From: CAG-826 sp964504595
Lineage (GTDB): Bacteria > Bacillota_I > Bacilli_A > RFN20 > CAG-826
Length of the DNA: 16,054 nt
Assembly (NCBI GenBank): GCA_964504595.1
Contig: CAZDEE010000022.1
Location: forward strand, 1-16,054
Direction: 5' to 3'
In this document: one piece after another, positions 1 through 7,285 of the stretch
Numbering within the stretch: the stretch's first letter is position 1
Layout of the letters: each line of letters begins with the position of its first letter
Notes under the pieces: generated by a model
What the model was told of the DNA's origin: nothing
Database searches by the model: none
What the model saw: only the letters and a program-made list of their open reading frames with translations
Translations under genes and position numbers: made by a program

Positions 1-19
1 TTTTAAAATTATTTGTCAT
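1..19 (-). CDS. Start of an unidentified gene running off the left edge
   Basis: An ATG at 19-17 on the minus strand is followed by five complete sense codons (Thr-Asn-Asn-Phe-Lys) before the window ends. A GGAG Shine-Dalgarno lies at 30-27, seven bases before the ATG, and a TTGACA hexamer lies further upstream. The gene follows the lepA terminator in the same direction. In Bacillus the gene after lepA is hemW/hemN and then hrcA, but six codons are too few to identify anything, and no CIRCE element typical of hrcA is present. The product is unknown; the call rests on the start signals only. Confidence 0.45.
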
Positions 20-58
20 ATTATTTCTCCATTTTTTATACCCTTTTGACATTTTCAA

Positions 59-86
59 ACTATCATATGGAAAAATATTATGTCAA
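59..86 (-). promoter_or_regulatory. Candidate promoter for the left-edge gene
   Basis: On the minus strand a perfect -35 hexamer TTGACA (86-81) is followed after 16 bases by GATAGT (64-59), a 4/6 match to the -10 consensus. It sits between the lepA terminator and the GGAG/ATG of the left-edge gene, giving a short leader. A small palindrome (TTTGA...TCAAA, about 46-58) lies just downstream. The -35 is strong; the -10 choice is uncertain. Confidence 0.4.
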
Positions 87-110
87 TATATTTTTTTTAT
101 TTTCATAGAA

Positions 111-138
111 AAAAGTAGATAACTATGCATCTACTTTT
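111..138 (-). terminator. Intrinsic terminator of lepA, overlapping its stop codon
   Basis: A perfect 10-bp inverted repeat, AAAAGTAGAT at 111-120 and ATCTACTTTT at 129-138, encloses an 8-base loop. On the minus strand the second arm runs into a six-T tract. The lepA TAG stop (133-131) is part of the first arm, so the hairpin forms right at the end of the coding region. The stem is AT-rich and therefore of moderate strength. Confidence 0.7.
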
Positions 139-1945
139 CATCATCATCAATTGAAAGAACTGCCATAAAAGCTTCTTGTGGAACCTCAACAGATCCAACA
201 GATTTCATTCTTTTTTTACCTTCTTTTTGTTTTTCTAATAGCTTCTTTTTACGAGTAATATCCCCACCATAACATTTTGCAAGAACATCTTTTCGCATTG
301 CTTTTATATCAGCGCGTGCAATTACTTTTCCATTTAAACAAGCTTGCACTGGAACTTCAAATTGTTGGCGTGGAATAATATCTTTTAATCTTCTAACAAT
401 AACACTTCCACGTTGATATGCATTAGCTTTATAAACAATCAAAGACAATGCATCAATCGGTTGACCATTAAGCATAATATCCATTTTAGCTAAATTAGAA
501 GTACGATATTCACTTAATTGATAATCAAATGAAGCATACCCTTTTGAATAGCTCTTTAATTTATCAAAGAAATTATAAACAATTTCCGACAAAGGCAATT
601 CATATTTTAAAATCATTCTAGTATCATCAAAATATTCTAAATCCAAATAGATACCGCGTCTTTCTTGACATAATTCCATTAAAGGTCCAACGTATTCTTT
701 TGGAGTCATAATATCAGCGGTAACATATGGCTCTTGAATTTCTTTAACAAGGGTTAAATCAGGAAGATTAGAAGGATTATCTAAATTAATCATCGTACCA
801 TCTGTTAAATAAACATGATAAATAACTGATGGCGCAGTTAAGATTAAATCAAGATTATACTCTCTTTCTAATCTTTCTTGAACAACATCCATATGTAACA
901 AACCCAAAAAGCCACATCTAAAGCCAAATCCTAAAGCTTGTGATGTCTCAGGTTCGTATTGTAAAGATGCATCATTTAAACACAATTTAGCAAGTGCATC
1001 TTTTAAATCTTGGTATTTTTTTGAATCAACTGGATATAGTCCACAATAAACCATCGGATTCATTTTACGATATCCTGGAAGAGCTTCTTTTGCTTTGTTT
1101 AAAGAAAGTGTAATAGTTTCACCAGGATGAACATCATGAATATCTTTTATTTGAGCCGCTAAATAGCCAACTTCACCCGCGCTTAAAGAATCTCGTTTTT
1201 CTTCTCCTGGAGTTCTAATACCAAGTTCAGTAACTAAATATTCCTTACCACTTGCCATCAAATAAATAGTATCCCCAACTTTAACTTGTCCTTCTTTAAC
1301 TCTTATCATAATTACAACACCACGATATGAATCATAAAAGCTATCAAAAATTAATGCCTTTAAAGGCGCCGAAATATCACCTTTTGGTGAAGGAATACCT
1401 TTTACAATCATTTCTAAAACTTCTTCAACCCCAAAACCGGTTTTTGCAGATATTTCAACCGCCTCATCACAAGGAAGGCCAACACGAGATTCGATTTCTT
1501 TTTTTACTCTTTCCGGCTCTGCGCTTGGAAGATCTATTTTATTAATAATTGGTATAATTTCCAAATTATTATCAATTGCTAAATATACATTTGCAAGAGT
1601 TTGTGCTTCCACCCCTTGCGCGGCATCCACTACTAACAAAGCACCTTCACAAGCTGCTAAAGAACGGGAAACTTCATAAGTAAAATCAACGTGTCCCGGA
1701 GTGTCTATTAAATTTAAAATATAATTATTTCCATCTTTCGCAATATAATTTAAAGTAACTGCATTAAGTTTAATTGTAATGCCTCTTTCTCTTTCTAAAT
1801 CTAAGGAATCGAGAAGTTGCTCTTTCATTAATCTTTTTTCTACTGTCCCTGTTTTTTCTAACAATCGATCTGCTAAAGTTGATTTACCATGATCAATATG
1901 AGCAATAATTGAAAAATTACGAATATACTTTTGATCAATTGACAT
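131..1945 (-). CDS. lepA: Elongation factor 4 (LepA), ribosomal back-translocase GTPase
   Basis: A translational GTPase that acts on 70S ribosomes, thought to remobilise stalled or mistranslocated ribosomes or to aid ribosome assembly. With the start at 1945 (MSIDQK) the protein is 604 residues, close to the usual 600. The G1 motif AHIDHGKST is at about 15-23, the switch II motif DTPGHVDF at about 81-88 and NKID at about 135-138. The EF-G-like domains follow, then the LepA-specific C-terminal domain ending in GKKRMK...VPQEAF. The frame is open to a TTG at 1960, but that codon overlaps the Shine-Dalgarno. GGAGG at 1958-1954 lies 5 and 8 bases before the tandem ATGs at 1948 and 1945; the second has the better spacing. 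A promoter precedes the gene and a hairpin terminator overlaps its stop. In Bacillus lepA lies a few genes after gpr, as here. Confidence 0.97.
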   Translation of the reverse strand: MSIDQKYIRNFSIIAHIDHGKSTLADRLLEKTGTVEKRLMKEQLLDSLDLERERGITIKLNAVTLNYIAKDGNNYILNLIDTPGHVDFTYEVSRSLAACEGALLVVDAAQGVEAQTLANVYLAIDNNLEIIPIINKIDLPSAEPERVKKEIESRVGLPCDEAVEISAKTGFGVEEVLEMIVKGIPSPKGDISAPLKALIFDSFYDSYRGVVIMIRVKEGQVKVGDTIYLMASGKEYLVTELGIRTPGEEKRDSLSAGEVGYLAAQIKDIHDVHPGETITLSLNKAKEALPGYRKMNPMVYCGLYPVDSKKYQDLKDALAKLCLNDASLQYEPETSQALGFGFRCGFLGLLHMDVVQERLEREYNLDLILTAPSVIYHVYLTDGTMINLDNPSNLPDLTLVKEIQEPYVTADIMTPKEYVGPLMELCQERRGIYLDLEYFDDTRMILKYELPLSEIVYNFFDKLKSYSKGYASFDYQLSEYRTSNLAKMDIMLNGQPIDALSLIVYKANAYQRGSVIVRRLKDIIPRQQFEVPVQACLNGKVIARADIKAMRKDVLAKCYGGDITRKKKLLEKQKEGKKRMKSVGSVEVPQEAFMAVLSIDDDEK

Positions 1946-1968
1946 CATTCTCGCCTCCAATCTTTAAT

Positions 1969-1997
1969 ATTATAAACTAGATAAAAAGCAGTTTAAA
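1969..1997 (-). promoter_or_regulatory. Promoter of lepA
   Basis: On the minus strand TTTAAA (1997-1992) and a perfect TATAAT (1974-1969) are separated by 17 bases. The start codon is about 20 bases beyond, with GGAGG between. The site fills the 52-base gap after the helicase gene, so lepA can be transcribed independently of it. Confidence 0.6.
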
Positions 1998-2000
1998 GTT

Positions 2001-4334
2001 TTATTTTTTCCAAAAGCGCAATGATGCATCTCTAATTTCTTCTTCACTATAAACAACTTTATAATGTTTCCACTCATTTTTAAATAAATCTTGATATGTA
2101 TGATGTAAAAAACGATCATCTATTAAAAGAATCATTCCTTTATCAGTCTCGCTTCTTATTACTCTTCCAACCGCTTGCATAACCCTATTCATTCCAGGAT
2201 TTACATAACTAAAAAGATAGCCATTTTCTTCTTTTTCATCATAATACTTTTTAATTAAATTTCTTTCAAAAGAGATTGTTGGTAATCCTACACCAACAAC
2301 AATTGCCCCAATCAAACGATCATCTATTAAATCTATTCCTTCACCAAATGCACCTCCAAGAACTACAAAACCGACAGTTGTAACTTTTGGATTAGCTTTA
2401 AATTGATTTAAGAAATTTATTTTATCGACTTCTTTCATATCTTTGGTTTGGATAATTAAATTAATATCTTCATTTTCAAAATATTTTAAAACGGCATTTA
2501 AATAAGCATATGATGGGAAAAAGACAAAATAATTACCAATTTTATTTTCGATAAACGCCTTTATTGATGATGCAACATTACCATAAGTTCTATCTCTATC
2601 TTTGTATTTTGTTGATATATTAGGTTGAACCATTAGTAAAAGATTTTCTTTTGGAAAAGGAGAAGGTAAAACTAATAATGGATCTATTTCATTTCCACCC
2701 AGTACATCAACATAATACTTACTAGGCGATAATGTTGCAGAAAAGAAAACACTTGCATGTAAATCACTTGTTGTCTTATTTAATTGTCGACTTGGATCTA
2801 AACATAAAAGTTTTATATTAATGTCGTTTTTTGAATACTTTTCAACAATTAAAGAAAATGATTCATCATATAATTCATAAAGTTTTAAAAATCTATTCAC
2901 ATCAAAAAAGAAACTTAAAAATGCCTCTTCTACTACGTCAGGATGCTTTTTTAATATTCCTTGTCCAACAGTAATAAATTGCTCAAAGACACGTAAATAT
3001 CGCGGATTAATGTCATCAATCACCAATATTTCTTCTTCATATAACTCTTTAATTTCTTTCCATAATTTATTAAATCTTTTAATAATATTTTTATAATCTT
3101 TACCACTGAATTTTGATAAAGACTTCTTCATTTCCGTATAATTTTGATAACTAATTATAGAAGAATACATATCTCTTCCTCTTTCAACGAGATTATGAGC
3201 TTCATCAATTAACGCTACATAAGAAGAAGCATCATCATCAAAATATCGTTTCATATAAACCATCGGATCAAATAGATAGTTATAATCGCAAATAATAATA
3301 TCAGAATACAATGATAAATCTAATTCTAATTCAAATGGGCACACTTCATTTTTAGCGGCAATATCGATAATGCGTTCAAAACTAAAGTAATCATAAATCA
3401 AAATTGATTCACGAAGTATATTTTGTATTTTTAAATAGTAATCTTTAGCAAAAGGACATTCATCTGGATTGCATGCTGCTCCTTGTTGAAAACATATTTT
3501 TTCTTTTGCGGTGATTTCAATCATCGAACCTTTAAAGCCTTTTTCTTTTAATAACAAACATGCGTTAAAAGCGGACTCCCTACCACTGGTTTTCGCTGTT
3601 AAATAAAATATTTTTTCATTATGTCCTTCTTTAAATGATTTTACAAATGGAAAAAGTGTTGACATTGTTTTCCCAATACCTGTTGGTGCTTCAACAAATA
3701 ACCTGCCACCTTTTAATGCTGTTCCATAGCAATACTTAGCTAATTCTCTTTGTCCTTGTCTAAATTTATTAAAAGGAAATTCTAACTTTTCACAAGATAA
3801 ATTACGATTAATCTTATTTCGATAAATAATTTCATAAAAAGATAAGTATTGATGGATTAAATTTCTTATATTATTTTCTAATTGAGTGGTCTTATAATGA
3901 TATTCAAATATTTTTTGTCCTCGATCAATTTGAGAAATATAAGTCAAACGAACATCAATTTCATCTAATTCATTATCTAGTGCATACATTAATGCATAGC
4001 ATTCTGCTTGTCCTAAATGCCAGGCATTTTGACTTTCTTTGAATTCATCTAAATCGATAACTGTTGATTTAATTTCATCAATTATTACTCGACTTGGAAG
4101 AACGATAATGCCATCCGCCCGTCCTTCTAAAACAACTTCAAAATCATCGATTAAGAAAGTTCTTTTTAAAGAAACTTCGCTTTGATAATATGCTGATTGC
4201 TTTTTTTGATAAATCGCATGTATTCTACTACCTTCTGACATTGAAGCTTTATTATAAATACGATTATCTATATCACCCGTTCGAAGGAGAAAATCCACTA
4301 ATTGATGGACGGATAATTTTAATATAGGTGCCAT
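2001..4334 (-). CDS. XPD/DinG-type iron-sulfur DNA helicase with N-terminal PD-(D/E)XK nuclease domain
   Basis: A 777-residue protein combining a nuclease-like domain with a superfamily 2 helicase. Residues about 5-150 resemble the RecB/Cas4-type PD-(D/E)XK fold: GRAD at 71-74, DEIK at 86-89 and the QAECY motif at 109-113. A GQ helicase entry motif lies at 194-195 and Walker A APTGIGKT at 216-223. Four cysteines at 281, 288, 293 and 332 fit the 4Fe-4S cluster of the DEAD_2 family. Walker B DEAH is at 377-380 and motif VI QAVGRVIR at 720-727. Such enzymes unwind DNA 5'-3'. All key helicase residues appear intact, as do the D, E and K of the nuclease. The Cas4 iron-sulfur cysteines are absent from the N-terminal part. 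The start ATG follows AAAGGAG by 6 bases. Precise role unknown; DNA repair is the likely area. Confidence 0.88.
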   Translation of the reverse strand: MAPILKLSVHQLVDFLLRTGDIDNRIYNKASMSEGSRIHAIYQKKQSAYYQSEVSLKRTFLIDDFEVVLEGRADGIIVLPSRVIIDEIKSTVIDLDEFKESQNAWHLGQAECYALMYALDNELDEIDVRLTYISQIDRGQKIFEYHYKTTQLENNIRNLIHQYLSFYEIIYRNKINRNLSCEKLEFPFNKFRQGQRELAKYCYGTALKGGRLFVEAPTGIGKTMSTLFPFVKSFKEGHNEKIFYLTAKTSGRESAFNACLLLKEKGFKGSMIEITAKEKICFQQGAACNPDECPFAKDYYLKIQNILRESILIYDYFSFERIIDIAAKNEVCPFELELDLSLYSDIIICDYNYLFDPMVYMKRYFDDDASSYVALIDEAHNLVERGRDMYSSIISYQNYTEMKKSLSKFSGKDYKNIIKRFNKLWKEIKELYEEEILVIDDINPRYLRVFEQFITVGQGILKKHPDVVEEAFLSFFFDVNRFLKLYELYDESFSLIVEKYSKNDINIKLLCLDPSRQLNKTTSDLHASVFFSATLSPSKYYVDVLGGNEIDPLLVLPSPFPKENLLLMVQPNISTKYKDRDRTYGNVASSIKAFIENKIGNYFVFFPSYAYLNAVLKYFENEDINLIIQTKDMKEVDKINFLNQFKANPKVTTVGFVVLGGAFGEGIDLIDDRLIGAIVVGVGLPTISFERNLIKKYYDEKEENGYLFSYVNPGMNRVMQAVGRVIRSETDKGMILLIDDRFLHHTYQDLFKNEWKHYKVVYSEEEIRDASLRFWKK

Positions 4335-4361
4335 AACTTTCTCCTTTCAAAATCTAGTATT

Positions 4362-4367
4362 ATTATA
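4362..4367 (-). promoter_or_regulatory. Candidate -10 element for the helicase gene
   Basis: A perfect TATAAT on the minus strand at 4367-4362 lies 27 bases before the start codon, with an AAAGGAG ribosome site between. Seventeen bases upstream there is only a T-run and no good -35 match. The position just after the fmt-side terminator supports a separate transcription start here. Confidence 0.5.
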
Positions 4368-4436
4368 TATTTTGCTTGCGTTTAAAAAAAGCTTTTTAGC
4401 ATTAATATTGCTTTACTTTAATGTAAATAAACAAAA

Positions 4437-4456
4437 ACAAGGTAATTAAACCTTGT
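4437..4456 (-). terminator. Intrinsic terminator downstream of fmt
   Basis: A perfect 7-bp stem (ACAAGGT at 4437-4443 with ACCTTGT at 4450-4456) encloses a 6-base loop. On the minus strand the stem runs into TTTT-G-TTTA, a T-rich tail. It lies about 135 bases after the fmt stop, leaving a long transcribed 3' region, and just before the helicase promoter. Confidence 0.65.
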
Positions 4457-4483
4457 CTTGGTATAACCTAAGTGTGTGAAGGA

Positions 4484-4502
4484 GGTGTAATTTAATTACA
4501 CC
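4484..4502 (-). other. 8-bp hairpin in the fmt 3' region
   Basis: GGTGTAAT (4484-4491) and ATTACACC (4495-4502) form a perfect 8-bp inverted repeat with a 3-base loop. There is no T-run after it on the minus strand, so it is not a terminator in that direction. Its end overlaps AAGGAGGTG on the plus strand, that is CACCTCCTT on the minus strand. No start codon with a usable frame follows the plus-strand Shine-Dalgarno-like sequence: the nearest ATG is followed at once by TAA. Function unknown. Confidence 0.5.
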
Positions 4503-4591
4503 ATATAATATGTAAAAAAAATTATTTTTAGGCGACTTAAGCCCAAAATTTGAAAATTTCCATTTTTGCCTACAAAATGGGCACAAAAAGC

Positions 4592-5521
4592 CTATTTTGC
4601 AATTAATCCATCAACTTTTACTCCATTTAAAAATGATGAAGCATCCATTTTTGATTTTCCCTCTTTTTGAATTTTTAAAATTTCTATTCTTCCATCTTTT
4701 AATTGCAATAATAGCTTTTTATTAATACTTTCAAGTTTTCCAATCTCACCAAGTTTTGAATCATATAATTGCGATTTTAATATTTTCCATTTTTGATCTT
4801 TAACAAAAATATATCCTCCAGGTTCTTCGCTTAAACCTTTAACCCAGCCAAGAAATTCATTTACACTTAAATCCAATGATAATTTTTCTTGTTCTTTTTT
4901 TATTGTTGGTGAAAATGTCACAAGATTCTCATCTTGTTCAACTCCTATAAGTTTTCCATCTACATAATCAGGAAGAACTTCTAATATTAATTCTCTAGCA
5001 GCTTCTCCAACTTTAATAAATAAAGAAGTTGAATTATCTTCTTTATCTATTTTCACTTTTTTAGTAGCGTACATTCGTCCTGCATCCATTGAAGCGGTCA
5101 TTTCCATCAATGTCACTCCAGTTTCTTCTTCATTATTAATCAAAGCGTATTGAATTGGAGCCGCTCCACGATATTTAGGAAGCAATGAACCATGCAAATT
5201 AATGCATCCTAGAGGTGGAATATCTAATACACCTTGAGGAACAATTTGTCCATAAGCAAGAGTTATTATTAAATCCGGTTTTAAATCCTTTAAAAATTCA
5301 TAATCCAAACGTATTTTTAATGGTTGAAAAACTGGAATATTATATTTAATTGCAACTTCTTTTGTTGGCACTGGATGTAACTCTTTTTTTCTGCCAATAG
5401 GCTTATCTGGTTGAGCAATAAGTCCAATAATATTATAGCCATCTAAAATTAGTGCTTCTAAAACATTTTTTGCAATGGTTGGAGTTCCCATAAAAACAAT
5501 TCTTAAATTTGATTTATCCAT
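4592..5521 (-). CDS. fmt: Methionyl-tRNA formyltransferase
   Basis: Formylates the methionine on initiator tRNA using 10-formyltetrahydrofolate, which allows normal bacterial translation initiation. From the ATG at 5521 the protein is 309 residues, the usual length. The N-terminal Rossmann-type domain starts RIVFMGTP. The catalytic triad expected for the family is visible as N108, H110 and D146, with the SLLPKYRGAAPIQ signature from 112. A C-terminal OB-like tRNA-binding domain occupies about 205-309. The frame stays open 37 codons further upstream, but AGAGG (5534-5530) stands 8 bases before the chosen ATG and the family start fits it. A promoter lies immediately after the preceding stop codon. 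In many Firmicutes fmt sits beside def or priA; here neither is present and it sits next to the gpr cluster. Confidence 0.96.
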   Translation of the reverse strand: MDKSNLRIVFMGTPTIAKNVLEALILDGYNIIGLIAQPDKPIGRKKELHPVPTKEVAIKYNIPVFQPLKIRLDYEFLKDLKPDLIITLAYGQIVPQGVLDIPPLGCINLHGSLLPKYRGAAPIQYALINNEEETGVTLMEMTASMDAGRMYATKKVKIDKEDNSTSLFIKVGEAARELILEVLPDYVDGKLIGVEQDENLVTFSPTIKKEQEKLSLDLSVNEFLGWVKGLSEEPGGYIFVKDQKWKILKSQLYDSKLGEIGKLESINKKLLLQLKDGRIEILKIQKEGKSKMDASSFLNGVKVDGLIAK

Positions 5522-5529
5522 TAAAATCG

Positions 5530-5569
5530 CCTCTTTTCTTTGCCTATAAATAATATATAGGAAAAGAGG
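5530..5569 (-). repeat. Inverted repeat spanning the fmt -10 and ribosome binding site
   Basis: CCTCTTTTC (5530-5538) and GAAAAGAGG (5561-5569) are perfect 9-bp complements. An inner pair, CTATA (5544-5548) with TATAG (5556-5560), can stack inside. On the minus strand the downstream arm contains the AGAGG ribosome site of fmt, while the upstream arm lies between the -35 and -10. It could hide the ribosome site on read-through mRNA from the upstream gene, or serve as an operator. Either role is inference. Confidence 0.5.
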
Positions 5570-5580
5570 ATTTTTCTCAA
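5552..5580 (-). promoter_or_regulatory. Promoter of fmt
   Basis: On the minus strand TTGAGA (5580-5575) and TATATT (5557-5552) are separated by 17 bases. The -35 begins on the base after the TAA stop of the upstream small gene. Predicted transcription starts about 25 bases before the fmt ATG. Confidence 0.6.
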
Positions 5581-5898
5581 TTATGAAAGTAAACTTCCGA
5601 ATAATTTTGCAAAAAATTCTAAGATCGAACAAACTAAAGAAGTTATGATATTTCCAACTTTATTAGTGGCTGTGCCTAAATTATTAGAAACATCAACATA
5701 TTCATCTTCATCACCTTCAATATTACCATCTTTAATAATTATTCCTGCTTCAATATCATCTTCCAGATTTCCTATTGTTTCTTGAATTGAATTCTGATTT
5801 TTAATCGTATCACTTTCAGTTTCAGAAAATGAAATTAAACATGTTAAAATTATTCCTAATACTAAAACAACTAAAACATTTTTCCAAAATCCTTTCAT
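5581..5898 (-). CDS. Small membrane-anchored protein beside gpr, possibly YqxA-like
   Basis: A 105-residue protein. Residues about 7-23 form one strongly hydrophobic segment after a short basic N-terminus, consistent with an uncleaved membrane anchor. Residues about 25-72 are polar and very acidic. Residues about 82-105 are hydrophobic or amphipathic and end in KLFGSLLS. The start has GGTGAT just upstream, a match to the 3' part of the Shine-Dalgarno consensus. It lies 51 bases after gpr with no terminator between, so the two are probably co-transcribed. In Bacillus the genes after gpr are spoIIP and yqxA. No SpoIIP amidase domain is present. Size, anchor and position resemble YqxA (DUF3679), but no diagnostic motif was recognised, so that assignment is inference from place and architecture. 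Confidence 0.75.
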   Translation of the reverse strand: MKGFWKNVLVVLVLGIILTCLISFSETESDTIKNQNSIQETIGNLEDDIEAGIIIKDGNIEGDEDEYVDVSNNLGTATNKVGNIITSLVCSILEFFAKLFGSLLS

Positions 5899-5949
5899 TT
5901 ATCATCACCATCATAAATATATAATTTTAATAACAATATTTATGTCGAA

Positions 5950-6801
5950 TTATGTTTTTGTAAATGCATTTAAAGCATAATTAATTCCCGATGCTATATA
6001 ATATCCTAAAACATTTACCAATCTATCAATTTCTTTACTCGTTACGATATAATTTTGTTCTTTATCTTCTAGTTGTTTTCTTATTTTTAAGGGAGTTACT
6101 TTTTTATCATAATCTTTTAAGTAATCATATATTAAAAATGCACTCTCTAAAACCGTAGCCACTCCAATACATATAACTGGGCATCCCATAGTTTCACTAT
6201 CAATTGGAAGACGATGATTTAATACTCCACTTCCTGGACTAATACCAGTATCTGTTACTTGTATAACTTTATATAATCTCGATATGCACGTCGTAGCAAG
6301 AGAATCAATTACTATTATTAAAGAAAAATTTTCTTTATCCTTTAAACCTTTAATTATATTCGCGGACTCTAATCCTGTCTTTGACATTACACCTGGAATA
6401 AACGATGATACTTTTCGATATTCAAATGGCAATCGATCTTTTAAATGTGATGTAACAATGATATTATTGATTACTCTTGGCCCTAATGCATCGCTATTAT
6501 AATCATCATTTCCAAGTCCAACTATTAATATTTTTTTTGATTTATTAATGTGATGTATTCTTAATAATTTTCTTATTTCTTTTGCTAAAGAATCAATAAA
6601 TTTTCGTTCATTAATATTATTTAAATCATTTATCTCTAACGTAATATAATTCCCTTTCTTCTTTTTATATTCATTATCATCTTCTAAGAGCTTTATTCTT
6701 GTAATAACGATATCGCTAGAATAATATTTTTTGGTTTCAATCAATTTCCTATTATCTTTATATACTTCATCAGCAAAATCATAATAAAAACTTTTTTTCA
6801 T
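5950..6801 (-). CDS. gpr: GPR germination protease (spore protease)
   Basis: An aspartic-type endopeptidase (family A25) that degrades small acid-soluble spore proteins when spores germinate. It is made as a zymogen in the forespore. The 283-residue protein carries the family signatures VGLGN...SDALGP (about 94-108), PGVMSKTG (136-143), VIDSLAT (164-170) and DTGISPGSG (184-192), then the CIGVATV block (211-217). D104 and D166 are the likely counterparts of the two catalytic aspartates known in the Bacillus megaterium enzyme; this mapping is by motif. It is shorter than Bacillus GPR (about 370), as in several compact Firmicutes. The start ATG has AAGGGGTGA upstream. It is divergent from rpsT across 205 bases. 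Forespore sigma factor control is expected, but no clear sigma-F/G promoter could be read. Its presence is the main evidence for an endospore former. Confidence 0.95.
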   Translation of the reverse strand: MKKSFYYDFADEVYKDNRKLIETKKYYSSDIVITRIKLLEDDNEYKKKKGNYITLEINDLNNINERKFIDSLAKEIRKLLRIHHINKSKKILIVGLGNDDYNSDALGPRVINNIIVTSHLKDRLPFEYRKVSSFIPGVMSKTGLESANIIKGLKDKENFSLIIVIDSLATTCISRLYKVIQVTDTGISPGSGVLNHRLPIDSETMGCPVICIGVATVLESAFLIYDYLKDYDKKVTPLKIRKQLEDKEQNYIVTSKEIDRLVNVLGYYIASGINYALNAFTKT

Positions 6802-6946
6802 TACTTCACCCCTTTATTTAGTTTTCCTAAAAAATATTTATTTATTATAAATATTGATTTGAATTATATTTTAAATGTAATCATTATTTTTATATAACTT
6901 TTAATAATAAAAATATATCAAAATTGAGAAAAAAACGTATAAACTC

Positions 6947-6975
6947 TTGAAACAATCTCGTTTATGTGTTAGTAT
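6947..6975 (+). promoter_or_regulatory. Promoter of rpsT with extended -10
   Basis: TTGAAA (6947-6952), a 17-base spacer and TAGTAT (6970-6975), preceded by TGT, which makes an extended -10. Transcription would start near 6982, giving a leader of about 25 bases with AGAGGTGA before the ATG. The 205-base gpr-rpsT gap also holds AT-rich sequence with two more TATAAT hexamers on the minus strand (near 6857 and 6870) that could serve gpr but have no good -35. Confidence 0.65.
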
Positions 6976-7006
6976 AAACAACGCGTATTGAAAGAGGTGA
7001 CCATCC

Positions 7007-7273
7007 ATGGCAAACATCAAATCACAAGTTAAACGTATTAAGACAAACGAAAAAGCAAATGCTCGTAACTCTGCTTTAAAATCAGCTTTAAGAACCGCAA
7101 GCAAAAAAGTTCGCTTAGCAGTCGAAGCTAAAGATTTAGAAAAAGCCGAATCATTATTAAGAGAAGCTGTTGCCTTAATCGATAAATCAGTCAGCAAAGG
7201 TGTTCAACATAAGAAAACCGCTGCTCGTCAAAAAAGCCATCTCCAAAATTTGGTTAATGGTTTAAAAGCTTAA
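7007..7273 (+). CDS. rpsT: 30S ribosomal protein S20
   Basis: A small basic helical protein that binds 16S rRNA early in assembly of the 30S subunit. It is 88 residues long, as expected, and starts MANIKSQVKRIKTNEKANAR, the S20 signature. The C-terminal half has the typical GVQHKKTAARQKSHL motif at about 65-79. The ribosome site AGAGGTGA is 6 bases before the ATG. This is the only intact plus-strand gene here. It is transcribed divergently from gpr and convergently toward holA, with an own promoter and a strong terminator. The same position between holA and gpr, in opposite orientation to both, is known from Bacillus. In other bacteria S20 represses its own synthesis; nothing specific to that is visible in this short leader. 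Confidence 0.98.
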   Translation: MANIKSQVKRIKTNEKANARNSALKSALRTASKKVRLAVEAKDLEKAESLLREAVALIDKSVSKGVQHKKTAARQKSHLQNLVNGLKA

Positions 7274-7285
7274 TTAAAATAAATT

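Noticed and set aside
1..130. CIRCE-type operator or heat-shock signal before the left-edge gene
   Set aside because: No GAGTGCTAA-type inverted repeat is present; only a 5-bp palindrome is seen.
4479..4515. Plus-strand small gene suggested by GAAGGAGGTG
   Set aside because: The next ATG is followed immediately by TAA and no other start with an open frame lies at suitable distance.
5522..5632. 37-codon N-terminal extension of fmt
   Set aside because: It has no family resemblance, overlaps the end of the upstream gene and the fmt promoter, and the internal ATG at 5521 has a good ribosome site and the expected Fmt start.
6802..7006. Sigma-F/G promoter for gpr
   Set aside because: No stretch fits the forespore consensus well enough in this AT-rich gap; TATAAT hexamers there lack -35 partners.
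6901..7197. 98-codon minus-strand open frame opposite rpsT
   Set aside because: Antisense to the certain S20 gene and overlapping its promoter; composition is that of a reversed coding strand.
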